A stretch of DNA of 64,000 bases from the NCBI GenBank assembly GCA_028023455.1, contig JAQFVV010000013.1, positions 8,276,411 to 8,340,410 of the forward strand. The letters are read 5' to 3'. Shown piece after piece: positions 47,699 to 61,229 of this stretch. Every line of letters starts with the position of its first letter. Positions within the stretch are counted from its first letter, which is position 1. The stretch comes from Epiperipatus broadwayi. Lineage: Eukaryota; Onychophora; Udeonychophora; Euonychophora; Peripatidae. The notes beneath the pieces are model-generated. The model ran no database searches. It was not told the origin of the DNA and was given only the letters and a program-made list of their open reading frames with translations. The translations under genes and the position numbers were made by a program.

Positions 47699-48865
47699 AT
47701 GGATAACAGCATAGAAGAAATGGAAAGTGAAGATGTTGATACCGGCATCCCAATGAAAGAAGAAAACATGGAGTAACAAATTTCAGAAGATAAAAATGTG
47801 ATTGCTCTGCTCCAGAGTATGATGAGGATGATCCAAATTAATGAGGAGTCAAGCCGAATGAGGGCAGAGAGAACTATACAAGAAATAAAAAAATTATACC
47901 AAAGAACAGAGATGAAGAAGGATAATTGGGAACAATGTACAAAAATGATTAAAGATGGTGAAGAACTGCCTCCACAAATAGAATCTCAAGAAGAAATAAC
48001 CAGAATTGTAATTTCACCTAAAGAAGTAGTAAGTGCAGAAGAAGTTGCTGAATCTATTGAACCAAAGCCAGAGACAAAACCAGCAAGAGATATAATAACA
48101 AAGGAAGAAGCTGATATTATTATACCAAAACTGTTTGAGCAAAGAATTGATTCAGATGTTGTAGAAGAACAACTGTTACAATTTGATATTCAAAAGATGT
48201 CAGAAATGATTGAAAAGGATCCTTTAGTGGAAGAACATTTTAAAACAGAAAGAGATACAGAGAATATTGTTGAATTAAACCAAGTTAAGGAAACTTTAGA
48301 ACTTCCAGCCAAAGATATTTTAAAAGAATTACCAGTTGAATATCCAATTACTGATGAAGCAAAACTTGAAAGTGTTAAAAAGGAAGAAATTGAAATTACA
48401 ACGGATCTTATTGAAGTTGTCAGTCCACCTTCAGGAAAACTTCTAATTGTGGAATATATCTCTAAAATTGCAAAAGAAGAAGCAGTAGATACAGAAGCTG
48501 AGACTGCAATAGTATCAAATACAGTAACAGAATTTAAAATGGATGCAAAGACTGCTTATGAGTTGCAAGCTGATTTAATAAAATCTAAAATTGATTTAAA
48601 AATTATGAAAGAGTCTAAAATCAAGGTTGAGATCATGGAAGAGTCTAAAATTAATGCTGTAAATATTGATGATTGTAATATTAATATGAAGATACCAAAA
48701 AAAGTAAAAATCTATTCAGAGACTACAATAGATGCTGAAATCAATACAGAAAACATGGAAAAGATGAAACCTGATGTAGAAATCATTCCAGAGCCTCTTG
48801 AACAACAAAAAATAGTTGAGAACATTGAGAAGTCTATAGATATGGAAGTAAATGAAAAAGAATAA
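47699..48865 (+). CDS. Glutamate/lysine-rich ORF of unknown function, one early stop
   Basis: An ATG at 47699 opens a frame (MDNSIEEMESEDVD...) that meets TAA at 47774-47776. The same frame then stays open for 355 codons to TAA at 48863-48865. The product is very rich in E, K, I and D with few aromatics, and starts with a methionine/arginine-rich helix (LLQSMMRMIQINEESSRMRAE) likely to form a coiled coil. The rest has repeated short acidic phrases such as KIMKESKIKVEIMEESKI. No catalytic motif or signal peptide is seen. The N-terminal helix resembles those of some Gypsy gag proteins, and a pol-like end follows at 49.2 kb, so a retroelement gag is one option; a host gene exon is another. The open length in such AT-rich DNA is unusual. 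Confidence 0.55.
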
Positions 48866-49290
48866 AAAATAAATATATTAGGATAAACCTACCTCATAAA
48901 TTCCCAAAATAAATGATAATGTAATAGAAAATTCAAATAAAAATGAAATTTCATTAGAAACATTGAAAGATGATGTTGCAAAAGATAATATATCAGAATT
49001 AAATAGTAATTTGGAAACAATTGAAAAAAGAGAGATACTGCTTTCAGAAATAATCAGGAAAATAGCACACAATATAACAAAAGGTCAAGATAAATATAAA
49101 CAGCAGAGCAAGAAAGAAGAGAAAAACACAAAGATAAACATCGCAAACATAAAAATAATGCCTTCAGGCTAGTTGATGATGGAATAAGCAAAGAAATTTT
49201 TAATGAACAAAAAGAGACTTTTAATGCTTACCATTTAAAACCATACTATGAAATACCTCCAGATCCAGGGGAAGTCTAAAATATTTTCAA
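48866..49290 (+). pseudogene. Continuation of the acidic ORF, ending in a pol-like tail
   Basis: Beyond the stop another open piece (48963-49172) reads MKDDVAKDNISELNSNLETI and a basic KKEEKNTKIN stretch. After a frame change, 49205-49275 reads NAYHLKPYYEIPPDPGE. 'HLKPYY' is the usual last motif of a Gypsy integrase/pol. Either the internal pol was deleted from an element or the phrase is coincidental. Confidence 0.4.
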
Positions 49291-52200
49291 AATGTGAGAC
49301 CCTTTGTGTATGACCCCATGTCATTGAAATACATATTGATTACATTGCTGGACTGTTGATATATAAATCTTGTCTAAGGATTATTATCTAATAGTAACTA
49401 AATGAAATAAGAAGACTAAAGTTAGTAGAATGAGGAAGATAAGAAAGAATTGCTAAGAAAATAAATCATTTAATAGGATGATAGTTTAAGAATTGTAATT
49501 TTAGCAGAGTAATAAATTTAGAAAAAACTAAAGGCTTGCATATCTCAATACAGTTACCATTCCAATAATAATATAATAAAACCTTGGTCAGCAAACCCAT
49601 GGTCAGCCTCTATTGTCACTGGACACCCAAGTAAAATATTTTTTTTGTTGTTTTTTCCCCCAAGTTGAGGGATATGAAGCTGGAAATATAATACATATTC
49701 CTGCTTCACCTAGTGCCAATGTCATCAGCACTAGTCTGGGTTTGAACCCAATCTTTATTAAATGATACCATCTCATAATAGGCGGTAGTATATTTTAATC
49801 AATATTATAATCTTTTATATTTCATTAATCTTATTTTATAATTAAAACTAACCTTTTTATATTAGTTTATTTATTTTATATGTGTAAAAATCTATATTGT
49901 GTTTATTTTATTAAATTGAATTGAATCCTAGATATCTATAAAATGTTACAAATATTTCAAATTCTTTATTAAAGTTCATTTTTTTCAATTAATTAGTGGG
50001 TAACATTTTATATTTATCTTTTAATCAATGTACACTTGAGAATCAATTATTTAAACAATGTAATATTTTTAAGAAATATTTTGTAAATTTCTGCTTAAGT
50101 TTATGTCAAATATGTTTGAAAGTCATTGTACCAAATTCCTAAAATTTTTCTGAATAAAATCTACATTTTTGTTAATCTAAACCTTAATTAAATAGATTTT
50201 GTTAGTACAATGACTGATAAACTTAATATGCTTGTTGTTGTTGTTCATTAATTAGCAAATCAACCCTTGGGGCATGTTCATGCAGAATTATAGATTTCCC
50301 TCCAAAGCAAGCACCAACCTCAGAGAAACATTTAGAGTGATTGCAATTGGCAGTCATCACTGTAGATTCAATCCTATAGATAAAGACCAGAACATATAAA
50401 TAGTGGAAAATTTGATAAGGAGGATTAATTAATTATTTGTTGAGGTTTACTGAAGAGGGTAGTTTAGATTCAGTACATCGTGATTAAAAAATGACTGGCT
50501 GAAAGATCGACTCTTGCTTTTCGGAGCTCTGTCACACCAGCCCATCCATGACTTTCCAGTGCTTTAAACATCTAGCCAGAGACTGTCTGTGTTGAGGAAG
50601 CCTGAAATGATCTGACTGTATTAACTGCCTGTTTCAAGCCATGGAATGCCTATTGATTGATTCTGAGGTAACGTCCAATTCGCCGCAAGCCATTGATTCC
50701 ATTTTACTTGTTTTCCAAATCAATACTAATTTATATTTTATATATCTGTGTGATGTTTATATGGGCTTGGTTGAAAATGCTTCTTTTAATTTTATTAAAT
50801 TTAAAATATCAATTCTTATAAAATCTTACATTATTTTGATGCAGCAAATTAAATTAATTTTTGTTGGTTTATTTAGAATATTTGATTTACTGAAATTTCC
50901 AAGTACAAAATTCAATGAGCTATTAACTTTAAATTCTCTCCCTCTTATTTTTCCAGTCAAAATCATTATGGGAGACCTACTTCCTGTAAATTAATTAATA
51001 GAAAGCTCGTTTGGTTTTGTATATTATATATAAATTTATTTTGAATGATTTATTTTAAAAGTATCTTACTATTGCCTCCCATTTAAAATAGCCCTGTAAT
51101 TATTTCTGAAAGAATAAAGAATTTTAGTGAATCAATTAAGTAAAATTTATCATAGAATTTTATCAGTATATATTTCATACACATATTTTATTTGTCAGAA
51201 AATATTAAAATTATGATTTACAATTTATTATGATATATGTTTAAAATTCACCAGAAGTGAATTTGATATTTAATACCCAGTTTGTTTATGTTAATTAAAT
51301 GATTGATTTATTTTGCAATCTTCAACGATGAGATATTTTATAACTTATTAATAAATGAAATATTTGGAAGTGTGGAAAGCAATTTATATTTTAGTTTTAA
51401 TTCTTGCCGTCCTTTTGTATTGTAAATTATGATCCATTTAGTTAAGGCCTAATGTTTCTGGGACTTTCCATTATGGCAGGGAGATAGTTTAATTAGAAAT
51501 TAAGTTATTAATTTTGTTAGTGATACACTATCTATCTATATACGTCCAAGGCATTATGTACTTATAGCTACAACTATTCATCTATTATTTTGCTTTGCTA
51601 ATTACCTCTTAGAACCTTCGGAAATTTAACTGACCAGTCCAACCTTTTATTCTCCTTCAAAGTAGACATAGTTCATACCAAGGCATCCATTTTTGGGCAT
51701 TGTCATTTAAGATGTGTATGGGAAGTCCAGCACATCAAAAATATTTTATTATTATTCAGAGACATGCTTTGGCTGGAGGGCCAACATTTCTCTTATCTAC
51801 CTGTACATATCATGAATTTCCTTTAGCAAAGCCACCCAGATTTTCATAACAGACCTCATTTATTTTTGAAGAAATCTATAATAGCATACTGCCTTCTTCA
51901 TCATTTTATATCTTTATTTAGCAAACCTGAAAGGCTCTCTGCCATGATGGCACACCCTTCACAAACAAATTTCGTAATTAATTTAAATCTGATTGTATAA
52001 TTGTCAATTATTTATTTAAGAACTATTTTGCTTCCCACACTCATTATATACAAATGATTTTAAATGTATTAGTGTTTTAAATGCCCATCTTTCATGTCTT
52101 GTAATATATATATAAAACAGATTTATTTGTAATATCTTGAAGAGGGCTAATAATATTTTATTGCTGATTGGTTTTGGCTGACCAATTAACAAACTTTTAC

Positions 52201-55200
52201 ATTGTTTGTCAAAGCTGCATCAAAACGAAATAAAGAAAATAACCAAGTTGTATAAACAAAGACTACTTATTTTGTACTAAATTTCTTAATAAATTCCTAA
52301 AATATTATTATTTTAAATAAGCTTAGTTTGTCATCACTCCCAATCTCTAAGGTTAATTACTCTATTTATTTAAATATTTCCTTGATTTAAATTCACTTCT
52401 TTATAATGTTGCCAGAAAGAATTATCATTATTACAGTTCAAACCATTAGTAATCGATCAAATCATATCTGTACCGTTCTGCAATCATCAGAATCCATTAA
52501 ATCATTGATTTTTCATAGAAACCCTTTATTATTTTGAGTCTCTATGTGAACCATGACCTCCAGCTGGGACGGAATAAAACCAAGCACTGCTAGTGTCATC
52601 ACAAATGTTATCCATTAGTCAGAGAGGCAATAGTTTAGGCAAATAGGTTAGGATTCATCCTTGTCCTGACATATGTATCTTGTGCATGGTTGGATTCAAG
52701 GTACTTTTGCTTGGATTATTGGTCTTGTTGAATGAATACATGATTTTGACTGGCACAGAGGCTACGTTTTTTTTTCCTGAGTTGTAGTGTAGATCAGTTA
52801 TAATGATCCAGAGAAAGGGAGACTTAACGTAATCTGCACTACAGTTTTGCTTTGCTTTGTTTAAGAACAATAAAAAAAGAAAACTTCATGGAAAGAGAAT
52901 GCGGTCATTTTTGCCATCTTCCTAGCCCATTCCATACTAAAGGGGTGATATAAGGAGCAGGGAATACCATCTGCTTCTGATGGTCAGTAATAAATGGAAC
53001 TTATTTTGCCCAAGTGTGGCATATAATACATGTAGCAGATCTTCATGCTACATTTACTAATTACACCAATACATCCAATCCTTTGATCCAATTTTACTGT
53101 GAAACAAATAACCTAAGATTTACCCTCCCTTAAACTAACATAACTTTACAAATCTATGCGGCCATTCATGCCCAACTTAAATTTAACATGATTTAATTAA
53201 AAGTTTTAGCTTAATGTGAAAAAAAAACAAACAATAAACACTTAAAAGAATGGAAAATTCAAATTAATGGAAATGATTTTAAAACTACATATGATAAAAT
53301 AATTATTAGTGATTTAATTTGGTCAGATAGGAATTTATATTTCTACTTAAATATTGGAAATATTTATATTTAATGTTCATGAATTATTTATATAGTTCTT
53401 ACAGTTTAAAAGTCCATCCTTAATAGTTGCTTGTAATTTGGATACAGTGTTAATTCCCATGACATCCTGGTGAGACCGGTATGCTATTCGTCATTCTATT
53501 GGTATTCATCCGGAGGTCCTTTACTCTAACTGGTATAATTCTTTGCTTGATTTTATTGCAGTACCTTGGTGTCCTGGGGTCTGCAATATAGGAAAATGAT
53601 ATTTAATTTCTTCTTTTAAAAAAACTGAAGGGATTGAAAGTGCGTCTTTTCAAATCAAGTACGTCTTTTCAAACCCTTCTTCAACTATCCCAGATTTAGC
53701 ACATATAGCACACATCATAAATTATTACAAATCTTTTCCTTTTTATCTTAAAATTGTGGATTGACTGGATGTGAGTCATGATGATGATCATCCTTTCGCT
53801 GTAGTCCATTTCCCGAGGGATTTTTTTTATTGGTTGTTCTCTTTTTATTGCTTTTCTCTCCTATCTGACCTTTAATTATAAATTTTGGGATGCCCAAGGG
53901 CTAGTTTATTTAAGACTAATTAAAAATAATCATTTCCATTTTTAGCCTTTTACACAATAGTAAGTAATTGAATTGTACAGTTTTAAAGATATATTTTTAT
54001 CTTTAAATATTTAAGTTTTTTTTTTAAATTTAGTTTTAAAATAGTTTTTTCTTTTTTAATAAAGTTTTTTTTAATAATTTTCCATCTGTGTGATTTTATA
54101 TATATATAAGTTTAGATGACTGTTAATTTTCAATTCTGAAAAACAAACTTTTATTTGCAAACTTTTATTTTTAATTTCTAATTTTATTTAAAATAATGTA
54201 ACAACATGTGTGCTCATTAGAATATATATATATATTGATATGTTGTTTCATATATCATTTCATATATCCTGAAGTCCCCCCCTACATTTTACAAATATAT
54301 AAGTGAAAATAAAAGCTGACACAAATAGTGAGTGAAATTTAGAATGAGATTTAGAATAATAGATAAATAATTGACAGTGATTTAAAATCAGTTTTTCATT
54401 AACTATATAAAAACCAAATGTGTGAATTCAAATTCTCTAAGAAAAAAAAAAATCAATATTTAAAATCTACATATTAAAATTTAAATGATATATTTATTTA
54501 ATGAATCTTTAACATTAAAAGTTTATGGTTTCTAATTAAAATGTTACCTATATAATATATTTATTTGTTGGAGCTGAATGCTTTTCAAATTAAAGTGCAG
54601 AGACGTAATTAGTTTATCAAAAATGATAATGTCACTTTCTTGCTTTAGGCAAAAGAAATTAACATATGGTTGGAATAGGTAAGATCAAAGAAGATATTTA
54701 AAAATACCATAGAAAGTAGGAGAATATAAAGAGAGGAATCACCAATTTCAGACAGTTAGTTGATTATTTGTGGTAAATCACAGTTCAGTCTTCAGTCATT
54801 CTACAAAGAAGAATTTAGATAATTGGACCAACTAAATTTGAAGTTACTGTGACCATCAATTAAATGTGCTGCAGTAAAGAAAAACCTGGCATCACCATAA
54901 AAATGCAATATGAAAAAAGGACTTATTAATGCAATAAATGCTAAAATGTCTTGCTAATAAGGAGTAGCTCACTCTCCTTCCCATACCATGAGAGAAGTCA
55001 TGAGGATGATGAAATATACCTAAGTGACTATATGTAAACCATCCAGTCCTAAAGACAAGCCCTCTTTTAATGTGAAGATTGTACCAGCGGTGAAATATCA
55101 ACATAAGAACTGTTATTGAAACTTGAAAAGATAAGAATACTCTAGATAGTTCTTGAAACATGTTTAGTTAAGTATAAGATATGGCTTACAACTAACCTTC

Positions 55201-57138
55201 ACACCTGTCCCAGTTTTTTTCACAATGATTGAATTCAGACCAAGTGGTAGGCAAATAAAATATCCCCCATACCTGCTTATACACATGTAGTATATGTATA
55301 AACATACGTATAAACTAATATGTTTGAGAAATTTATTCTTTTTTTATCTATTGTGAGAAAGCAAACAAATTCATTATATACATGAAGTATATACATATAT
55401 AGATATGCATACAAACTAATATGTTTGTCTATTTGTAGAAATTACTTGTTTTTCTTTTATTCATTTAATATCATTAACTAAAATACTAATTAATAGACTT
55501 ATAAAACAGACATAAGGAAAGATCAAAATAGAATGTCAAAATTGTTGCTAAGTGATCGAGTTTGGAATAATGAAGATTAAATAATAATAATAATGTTTTA
55601 TATATATATTTATTAAGTTATAACAATAGGTTTTAGCTAGCATGAGACAATCTAAAGTTTACTTCACTTGTGATGAAACAACAGAACTATCAGCACAAAG
55701 AAAAAAAAATCTTTTATTTTTTTTGTTAATTTTTTTGTTTCAAAAAAATAAAGTTCAGCATTTAAAAACAGTAAAATTTTAATGTCTATATTTTAAAAGT
55801 AATCTAAAATCTTTATAATGGATAGAAAAAAATGGAAATTTAAACTTCAATTTATAATTACCAAAAATGAACTGATGACATAATTTATTCTGGAAGCTGG
55901 AATTTATTATTATAGAAATAATAAATAAGAAATGTGAAAATACAAAACATTGTATCTTTAAACCATTTTTTTATATTTATTGGAGCTGCAATATAATTAA
56001 TAGTGATTGATAAAATGATCATTACAATGTGTGTGGGGTAAAAGACCAGTGCTGTAGAATGTTCCAAAGCTAGCTTCGATGTCATTATGAAATTTTCCAT
56101 CAAAATGTCTATTTACAAAATGCTGGTGTACATCAATCTTACATGAATTTATATATGTTCAGGAGAGATAATTGGTGTGTGCTTGTTTTAATCAAGTGGC
56201 ATGAGATATATAAATATCAACAAAGCTGGTGAACAAGAACAATATGCATGGAGATTGACATTTCAATTTATAAACTTTTAGTTGGAGATAAAATGCTTGC
56301 TTTCCTCAAGATAAATGTAGTTTGTTTTGATTCATGTGACTTTTTTTTTGCTTTTATCATTTTTATTTGAAAGTTTATGTATTGTAATTTTTTTTTTTAT
56401 CGTGTATTCAAGATTCATTTTCAAATTCGATCACCTGCAATTTAAAAGTAGAAGCAGTGAATAGATGTGTCATATGTTGAGGTATTTTAAAAAAGGAATC
56501 ATAGTCAATTAATATGTATTATTTTTTTAATAAAAGTAAATTTAGAGATTCCTCTGGGAATGCAACATTGATCCATCAAGGTGACCTCAAGAAAGGTTTT
56601 ATATATTTAACTTTGAGGGCAAACTTTAGGACAAATAAAACTATTTTATTTACTAATAAGGTTTAATAATATTTACTTGTAATTTTTTTTTACTTCTGAG
56701 TGCACAATCAACCCACTGGAGTAAATGTTCTTTTTCATATCTATCATTAATTTTTACTATGACTTACACATACATATAGATGGGAGTAAGGTTATATATA
56801 TATATTTTTTTAATAAAAAAAATAGTTATAAATATATTTACTCTAGCCTAAAAATATTATAATATTTACATTAATTGGGTAGTTTTAGAATTAGTGAACT
56901 CTCATTTTGCTTTTCTTTTTTTTTGTTTTATGTATATATTTAATGAATTATATAATATAATTTTGTATATAATACACTTTAAATAATTGTGTTTCTGTTG
57001 TGTGAAGACATCAAAATAATAGAAAACAATTCTTGATAACCGAATATTTATTTATTTTATTATTTTTTGTTTGTAAATATTTATTATATACGTTGTTAAT
57101 AAATGTATTAAGTTGTTTAAACCAATCTGATCTCTGTT
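49291..57138. other. Long non-coding stretch, no gene recognised
   Basis: Nearly 8 kb without a credible coding frame. The open frame at 50641-50994 has good length but no motif and drifts into F/I-rich wording. Several patches have more balanced base composition than the AT-rich rest (49.58-49.78, 50.26-50.64, 51.6-52.0, 52.5-53.0, 53.42-53.60 kb) and could be conserved non-coding DNA or old repeats. Around 53880-53930 GGGATGCCCAAGGGCTAG recalls an LTR, but no partner is present. A minus frame at 54892-55161 is probably chance. Confidence 0.4.
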
Positions 57139-57315
57139 TGATCATCACCATCATCATTATGCATTTATACCACTAAATGATTGATCATCACCATCATTAT
57201 TGTGCATTTATATCATTAAAAGTTTCATCATCACATTATGAATTTACATCATTAAAGGTTTGATGATGATCATCATCATTATGTATTGCTCTCCTAAATG
57301 ATTGATCATCATCAG
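57139..57315. repeat. Degenerate TCATCA-rich tandem repeat, about 43-bp unit
   Basis: Units begin TGATCATCACCATCA at 57139 and 57182, with shorter or altered units from about 57224 and 57261 and a partial one at 57303. Each carries a TTTATA(T/C)CA(C/T)TAAA-like part. GATGATGATCATCATCAT near 57261 can fold on itself. Confidence 0.8.
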
Positions 57316-57577
57316 TATTTTCCTACACCTATGCTTATATATAGGCATATTTGGTTAATAATTGGGTAAGTCCATCCCTGAAAAGAGCTGACTGCAAGAA
57401 ATCCCTGAGTTTGAATTCCATTGTGTAATCAGGCCTAAAATTGAAGATGTAATGAATATGCATTAGTCTTGGTCATATTGAAATAATGTAAGTAAATTAG
57501 GAGTTAGCATACTAAAAGTAGATGTGATTTGGAACTGGGGATTTCATTGTGACATCTTTAGCATTCTATTCAAGAGC

Positions 57578-57839
57578 CTAGGTCTGACAGTAGTGAGATG
57601 CATTCCCTTTGTTATATGCCATTTCTGATTCAGTAACATCTGATGCACCCAAATGTGCCGTCGAATCATAAAATTTAGGATATGACTTGTTGTAAGTTGT
57701 TTGACACATAGTATTTAAATTATCCACCCACTGAGTCATATTCATGTCATCTAATGGTGTACCCCACAGTTCTTCCACATCTGGTGCCCAACATTTGACC
57801 TGAACATAGTTTAGATGCAAGGAAGGTCCAGCCATTGGA
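57578..57839 (-). CDS. Small ORF or exon, extracellular-like, unidentified
   Basis: On the minus strand an 85-codon frame runs from ATG 57835 to TAG at 57580. Unlike the AT-biased chance frames around it, its protein has mixed composition: VKCWAPDVEELWG, MTQWVDNLNTMCQTTYNKSY, AHLGASDVTESEMAYN and a final HYCQT. It has three cysteines and three N-glycosylation sequons (NMT, NKS, NAS), as in a secreted or extracellular loop. Just upstream CAG at 57842-57840 could be a splice acceptor, giving a phase with one leading base, though the tract before it is A-rich rather than pyrimidine-rich. I do not recognise the family. It is on the same strand as the NALCN exon but does not resemble NALCN. Confidence 0.35.
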
Positions 57840-58405
57840 CTGGAATTTTTTTTTTTTAAAAATTTTAATATTTTTTTTTATTTCACCCTTAAGCTTTAAA
57901 TGCTAAATCCATATTGGACATACTCTTATATAAGACCAAAATTTATTTGATAAAAATGATAGTGAACAGATATGTCAATTATCAATTATTATTTTTTGGA
58001 AATTTAAGATTCATATTAAAAGTAAATAACATTAAAAGTGGTGAATGCAACATGTGGTGGGGTGAACAAATAGAGATCAACTTTTAAATGAATAATGAAT
58101 AAGAGAAATAAAAAATAAAGGAATTAGGCAAGCTTAAACACCAGTTTAAAAATAGACAGTAAATAAATAAATAATGGCATAACATAGCTAGGAGTTTTAC
58201 GGTATTGTATTTTTACATTTATAAATATAAAGTTTTTTTTAATAATTACTTAAATACATATTACTTAGAAGTGGATTAATATTGGGAAGTAAAATTATAG
58301 AGACTATGGAAGAAATGTTAGATATTAGTGTTGTTGAAGGGCAAAGTGATATTAAGAATAGTAATAAGGTGGGGTCTTTATTGACAAAGCTCCTGGGGAT
58401 CTATT
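57840..58405. other. AT-rich DNA before Gypsy-C
   Basis: No coding frame is supported. The 5' LTR of Gypsy-C would be expected here or just left, but I could not match any part to the sequence after 63.7 kb. Confidence 0.35.
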
Positions 58406-60660
58406 ATGGAAGAGAATGAAACTCCACAGAGCCAAGGAGGAAGCCAAATACCTTTCAAGATGCAAGAAGTCCCCATAGACAAGATTATTCAAACTTCTGA
58501 AAGTAAAGTAATACATGTTTCTGAAAATATTTCCATTACTCAACAAATATTGCAAGAAATGTTGGCCAAAATAAATAGCATGGAGGCAAAAATGGCAACT
58601 AAAACTGATATCAATAGTATGAAAACATCATTGAACTGGATAGTTTAGGATCAAATATGAGCAATGGAGGCAAATATGAGTAGCATGAGCAATGATCTAA
58701 ACAGTAAAATGGATAGTATGAAAACAGAAATGAGAACTGAAATAGACAGTTTGGAATCAAATATGAATAATATGGAGGCAAGAATAGCACGGAGGCAAAG
58801 ATAACTCCTAGTATGTGCAATAAAGTGGATGCCATGAGAGAAGATATGAACATGAAGTTAGAGGGTATGGCAATTAGAGGTGATGTTAGCAAGATTGAAA
58901 TAAAGCTAAAACAAAAAAAAAGTCTCTTGAGAGAAGATTTCAAAGGAGAGGTGAATAGGGTAGAAGCAAGAATGAAGGCAGAAATGGAGATGTAAATAAA
59001 TTGATCAAGAACATGGGACAATTATCTCTAGGGTTGCAAAATGTTTAGAAAGATAGTGCTGAACTAAAACAAGGGATGGATAGAATGAGAGAAAAGATGT
59101 AATGAAAGGATTATACTGTGTCATGGGCAGTATACATTATTTACAGATGGTATTGTTGTTCAGCTACATACAAAACTCAAAGAGATTTAGAAGACCCATG
59201 ATAATTTCAGGGAAGTGATAAAAGAGAACCAAGAAAAGCATGAAAATGAAGTCAAAGAGAACCAAGAAAAGCATGAAAATGGGTCATCTTTCAAGTGCAA
59301 GTAAAATACCCAATGGGGTTGAAGATATATTAAATTGCTGTTTGAACCAATTTGTGAACAAATTAACATCTTTGGATATTGTCACTGTTATACACCAATC
59401 TAGATTGGAGGAACTCATGGAGAGCACAGTTGAAATATGGGCTCAAGCTGATAAAATGAATGAGTCTATGAGTTGGAGACATTCAAAAGGAGAATCTCAA
59501 CAGGACCTAAAAGTAATAAAGCATATAGTATGATAAACTGAAGCTAACACAAGGACTCAGAAACATACAGAAGAGAGGGAGGTTGATATTAGTCATTTGG
59601 AAGTAGTTATTATTGATCCACAAAGAGTGAGCAACCATTACATGAAATTCACTCTCCTGCTTTATGTCTTAACTGGTGAGAATGGTGGCCTCCACAATAT
59701 TCATTTAGAGGACACTTCCAAACATATACCAAACTAATTCTGATCACTATATGATGAATCCACAAAAGGATGCTTCTGAAATTTATGAAGATTCACACAC
59801 ACCTAACATGGATAAATGCAATCAATCAATTTGTTAAGTTAAAGATATTTAAAGGGGTCCCAAATGAAGCTCCAATAAAACATTATGAAGCTTAAATTTA
59901 TATTTTTCAGTAGACAGAAATTTGTCTAAGGGCGAGAAATAATAATTGTCTATAGCCACCTGCAATAAGATGCTTTGATGTGGTCGGAATCTATTTCAGA
60001 TACCATCTACCTTTGATGATTACCAAATGGTACTGACCAGGACCTTCTGGAATAGGGACACGCAGGAGGTTATACTACATCAGATGTTTCAGAAGTATAG
60101 GTCAGTTCTTGGAGAAATGCTAACTAAATTTTTCATAAGGCAAATCACAAAATTACATACATTAAATACCTATTATTTTAAAGAATGGGAAATCAATTAA
60201 AATTTGTGAAAAATAATCTTCCATTGAAGATAGAACAGTCACTATTATGCACAAATGTAGTAAATATTGAACAGGTAGCAGAATTATTGACCAGTATAGA
60301 CATGAACAATATCAGCTTGAATACTAGAGTTTCTGAAAAAAGAAAAGAGGAGACAGCTATAAATGCAATATCTTACCAAAAAAGGAAAAACAACAATGAG
60401 CCTAATCATTGGAAGGATAAAGCCATGGAAAAGAGTCCCCAAAATATATGGTCACCAAAAGGAACCAGCCTAATTATGGCAAAGCACTAATGAGCTCTCC
60501 TAATAGTCCATGAAAGTCTCCAAAACCTGGGTATAGTAACCACACACCTCAAAAGAAACCAAACTAGTAAGGTACTTAAGGTTATGTTCCTCATCACAAG
60601 ACCCCAAAGATACCTTGCGAAACATGCAACTGACCTCCTATAGAGAGATCACTTACATGA
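58406..60660 (+). pseudogene. Gypsy-C gag
   Basis: The ATG at 58406 opens an 80-codon frame (MEENETPQSQGGSQ) with the start of a coiled coil (LQEMLAKINSMEAKM). After a stop, further pieces at 58650-58995 repeat MSSM.., MDSMKTEM, NMEARI-like heptads, so the N-terminal half is a long coiled coil. 59240-59533 and 60185-60490 hold parts of capsid and the basic C-terminal region. Near 60620 PCETCN is the remainder of a zinc knuckle. The gag region is unusually long (about 2.2 kb), partly because the coiled coil is repetitive. Confidence 0.6.
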
Positions 60661-60703
60661 TGTATTCATGAGATGATAACGTACCCAACTTTGCTTTGCA
60701 AAG

Positions 60704-61123
60704 TTGCCCCATGATAAAGTTTTGTTTGAGGATCTGCTGGTTAATGTATTATTAGATTCTAGTAGCCCAATTTCAGTTGTGTCAGATAAATTTTTTCAAC
60801 AAATTCTGAGCAAAAACCCCAATGTCAAAATCTTGCCACTAAAATCTATCCAGGTTACCATGGTCAACAGCAAGAAGGCCAAGCTAGCTCAGAAACAAAT
60901 CTGGGTTAAGATTGAAGTAGGCCAAACAACCCTCTATAGGGTGTTTTTGATATTCAATGGTTTAATCCATGACATTATTTTTGGGGCAGACTTCCTACAT
61001 TTGAACACATGTGTTGTTGATTTCTTTAGTAAAACAATTAGAGTAAATGATGAGGTCTTGAAGATGACATTGCTTCCAAGATATGATCTAATTGAGGTTG
61101 ATTGTATTAACCTAATATCCTAG
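60704..61123 (+). pseudogene. Gypsy-C aspartic protease
   Basis: An open 139-codon frame with VNVLLDSSSPISVVSDKFF, the retropepsin flap-side active site where D-T/S-G is now D-S-S. VWVKIEVG-like and FLIFNGLIHDIIFGADFL follow; the second is the conserved late hydrophobic-G-x-D part. The catalytic D is kept but its glycine is not. The frame is continuous for the whole domain, so its decay is recent compared with gag. RT follows after about 110 bases in another frame. Confidence 0.8.
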
Positions 61124-61229
61124 AAGGGCCCTTAAATGATAAACTCACAGAGTCCAACTTGCTTGGAAGCAATGATGTACTTAAATTATGATATGTTATA
61201 ATGGAATTTAGCAGTTTTCTCAGGGATAC

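Noticed and set aside
50641-50994. 117-codon plus frame as a possible exon
   Set aside because: Begins plausibly but has no motif, no splice context I trust and ends in F/I-rich drift.
53880-53930. GGGATGCCCAAGGGCTAG as an LTR terminus
   Set aside because: No second copy or primer-binding site in the window; not enough to call an element.
54892-55161. Minus frame, and a plus reading with KPSSPKDKPSFNVKI, as a gene piece
   Set aside because: The plus reading has stops close by and matches nothing I know; the minus frame is its shadow.
55260-55440. Two similar ATGTAGTATATG/ATGAAGTATATA blocks as a tandem repeat
   Set aside because: Blocks of about 110 bp share CATACAAACTAATATGTTTG-type pieces, but similarity is limited and in AT-rich DNA; not firm enough to annotate.
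57139-57315. CRISPR-like array
   Set aside because: Units are degenerate, spacers are not distinct and the genome is eukaryotic; it is a decayed tandem repeat.
58611-59021. 136-codon minus frame
   Set aside because: Shadow of the Gypsy-C gag coiled coil; S/F/L-rich complement of an E/K/M-rich frame.
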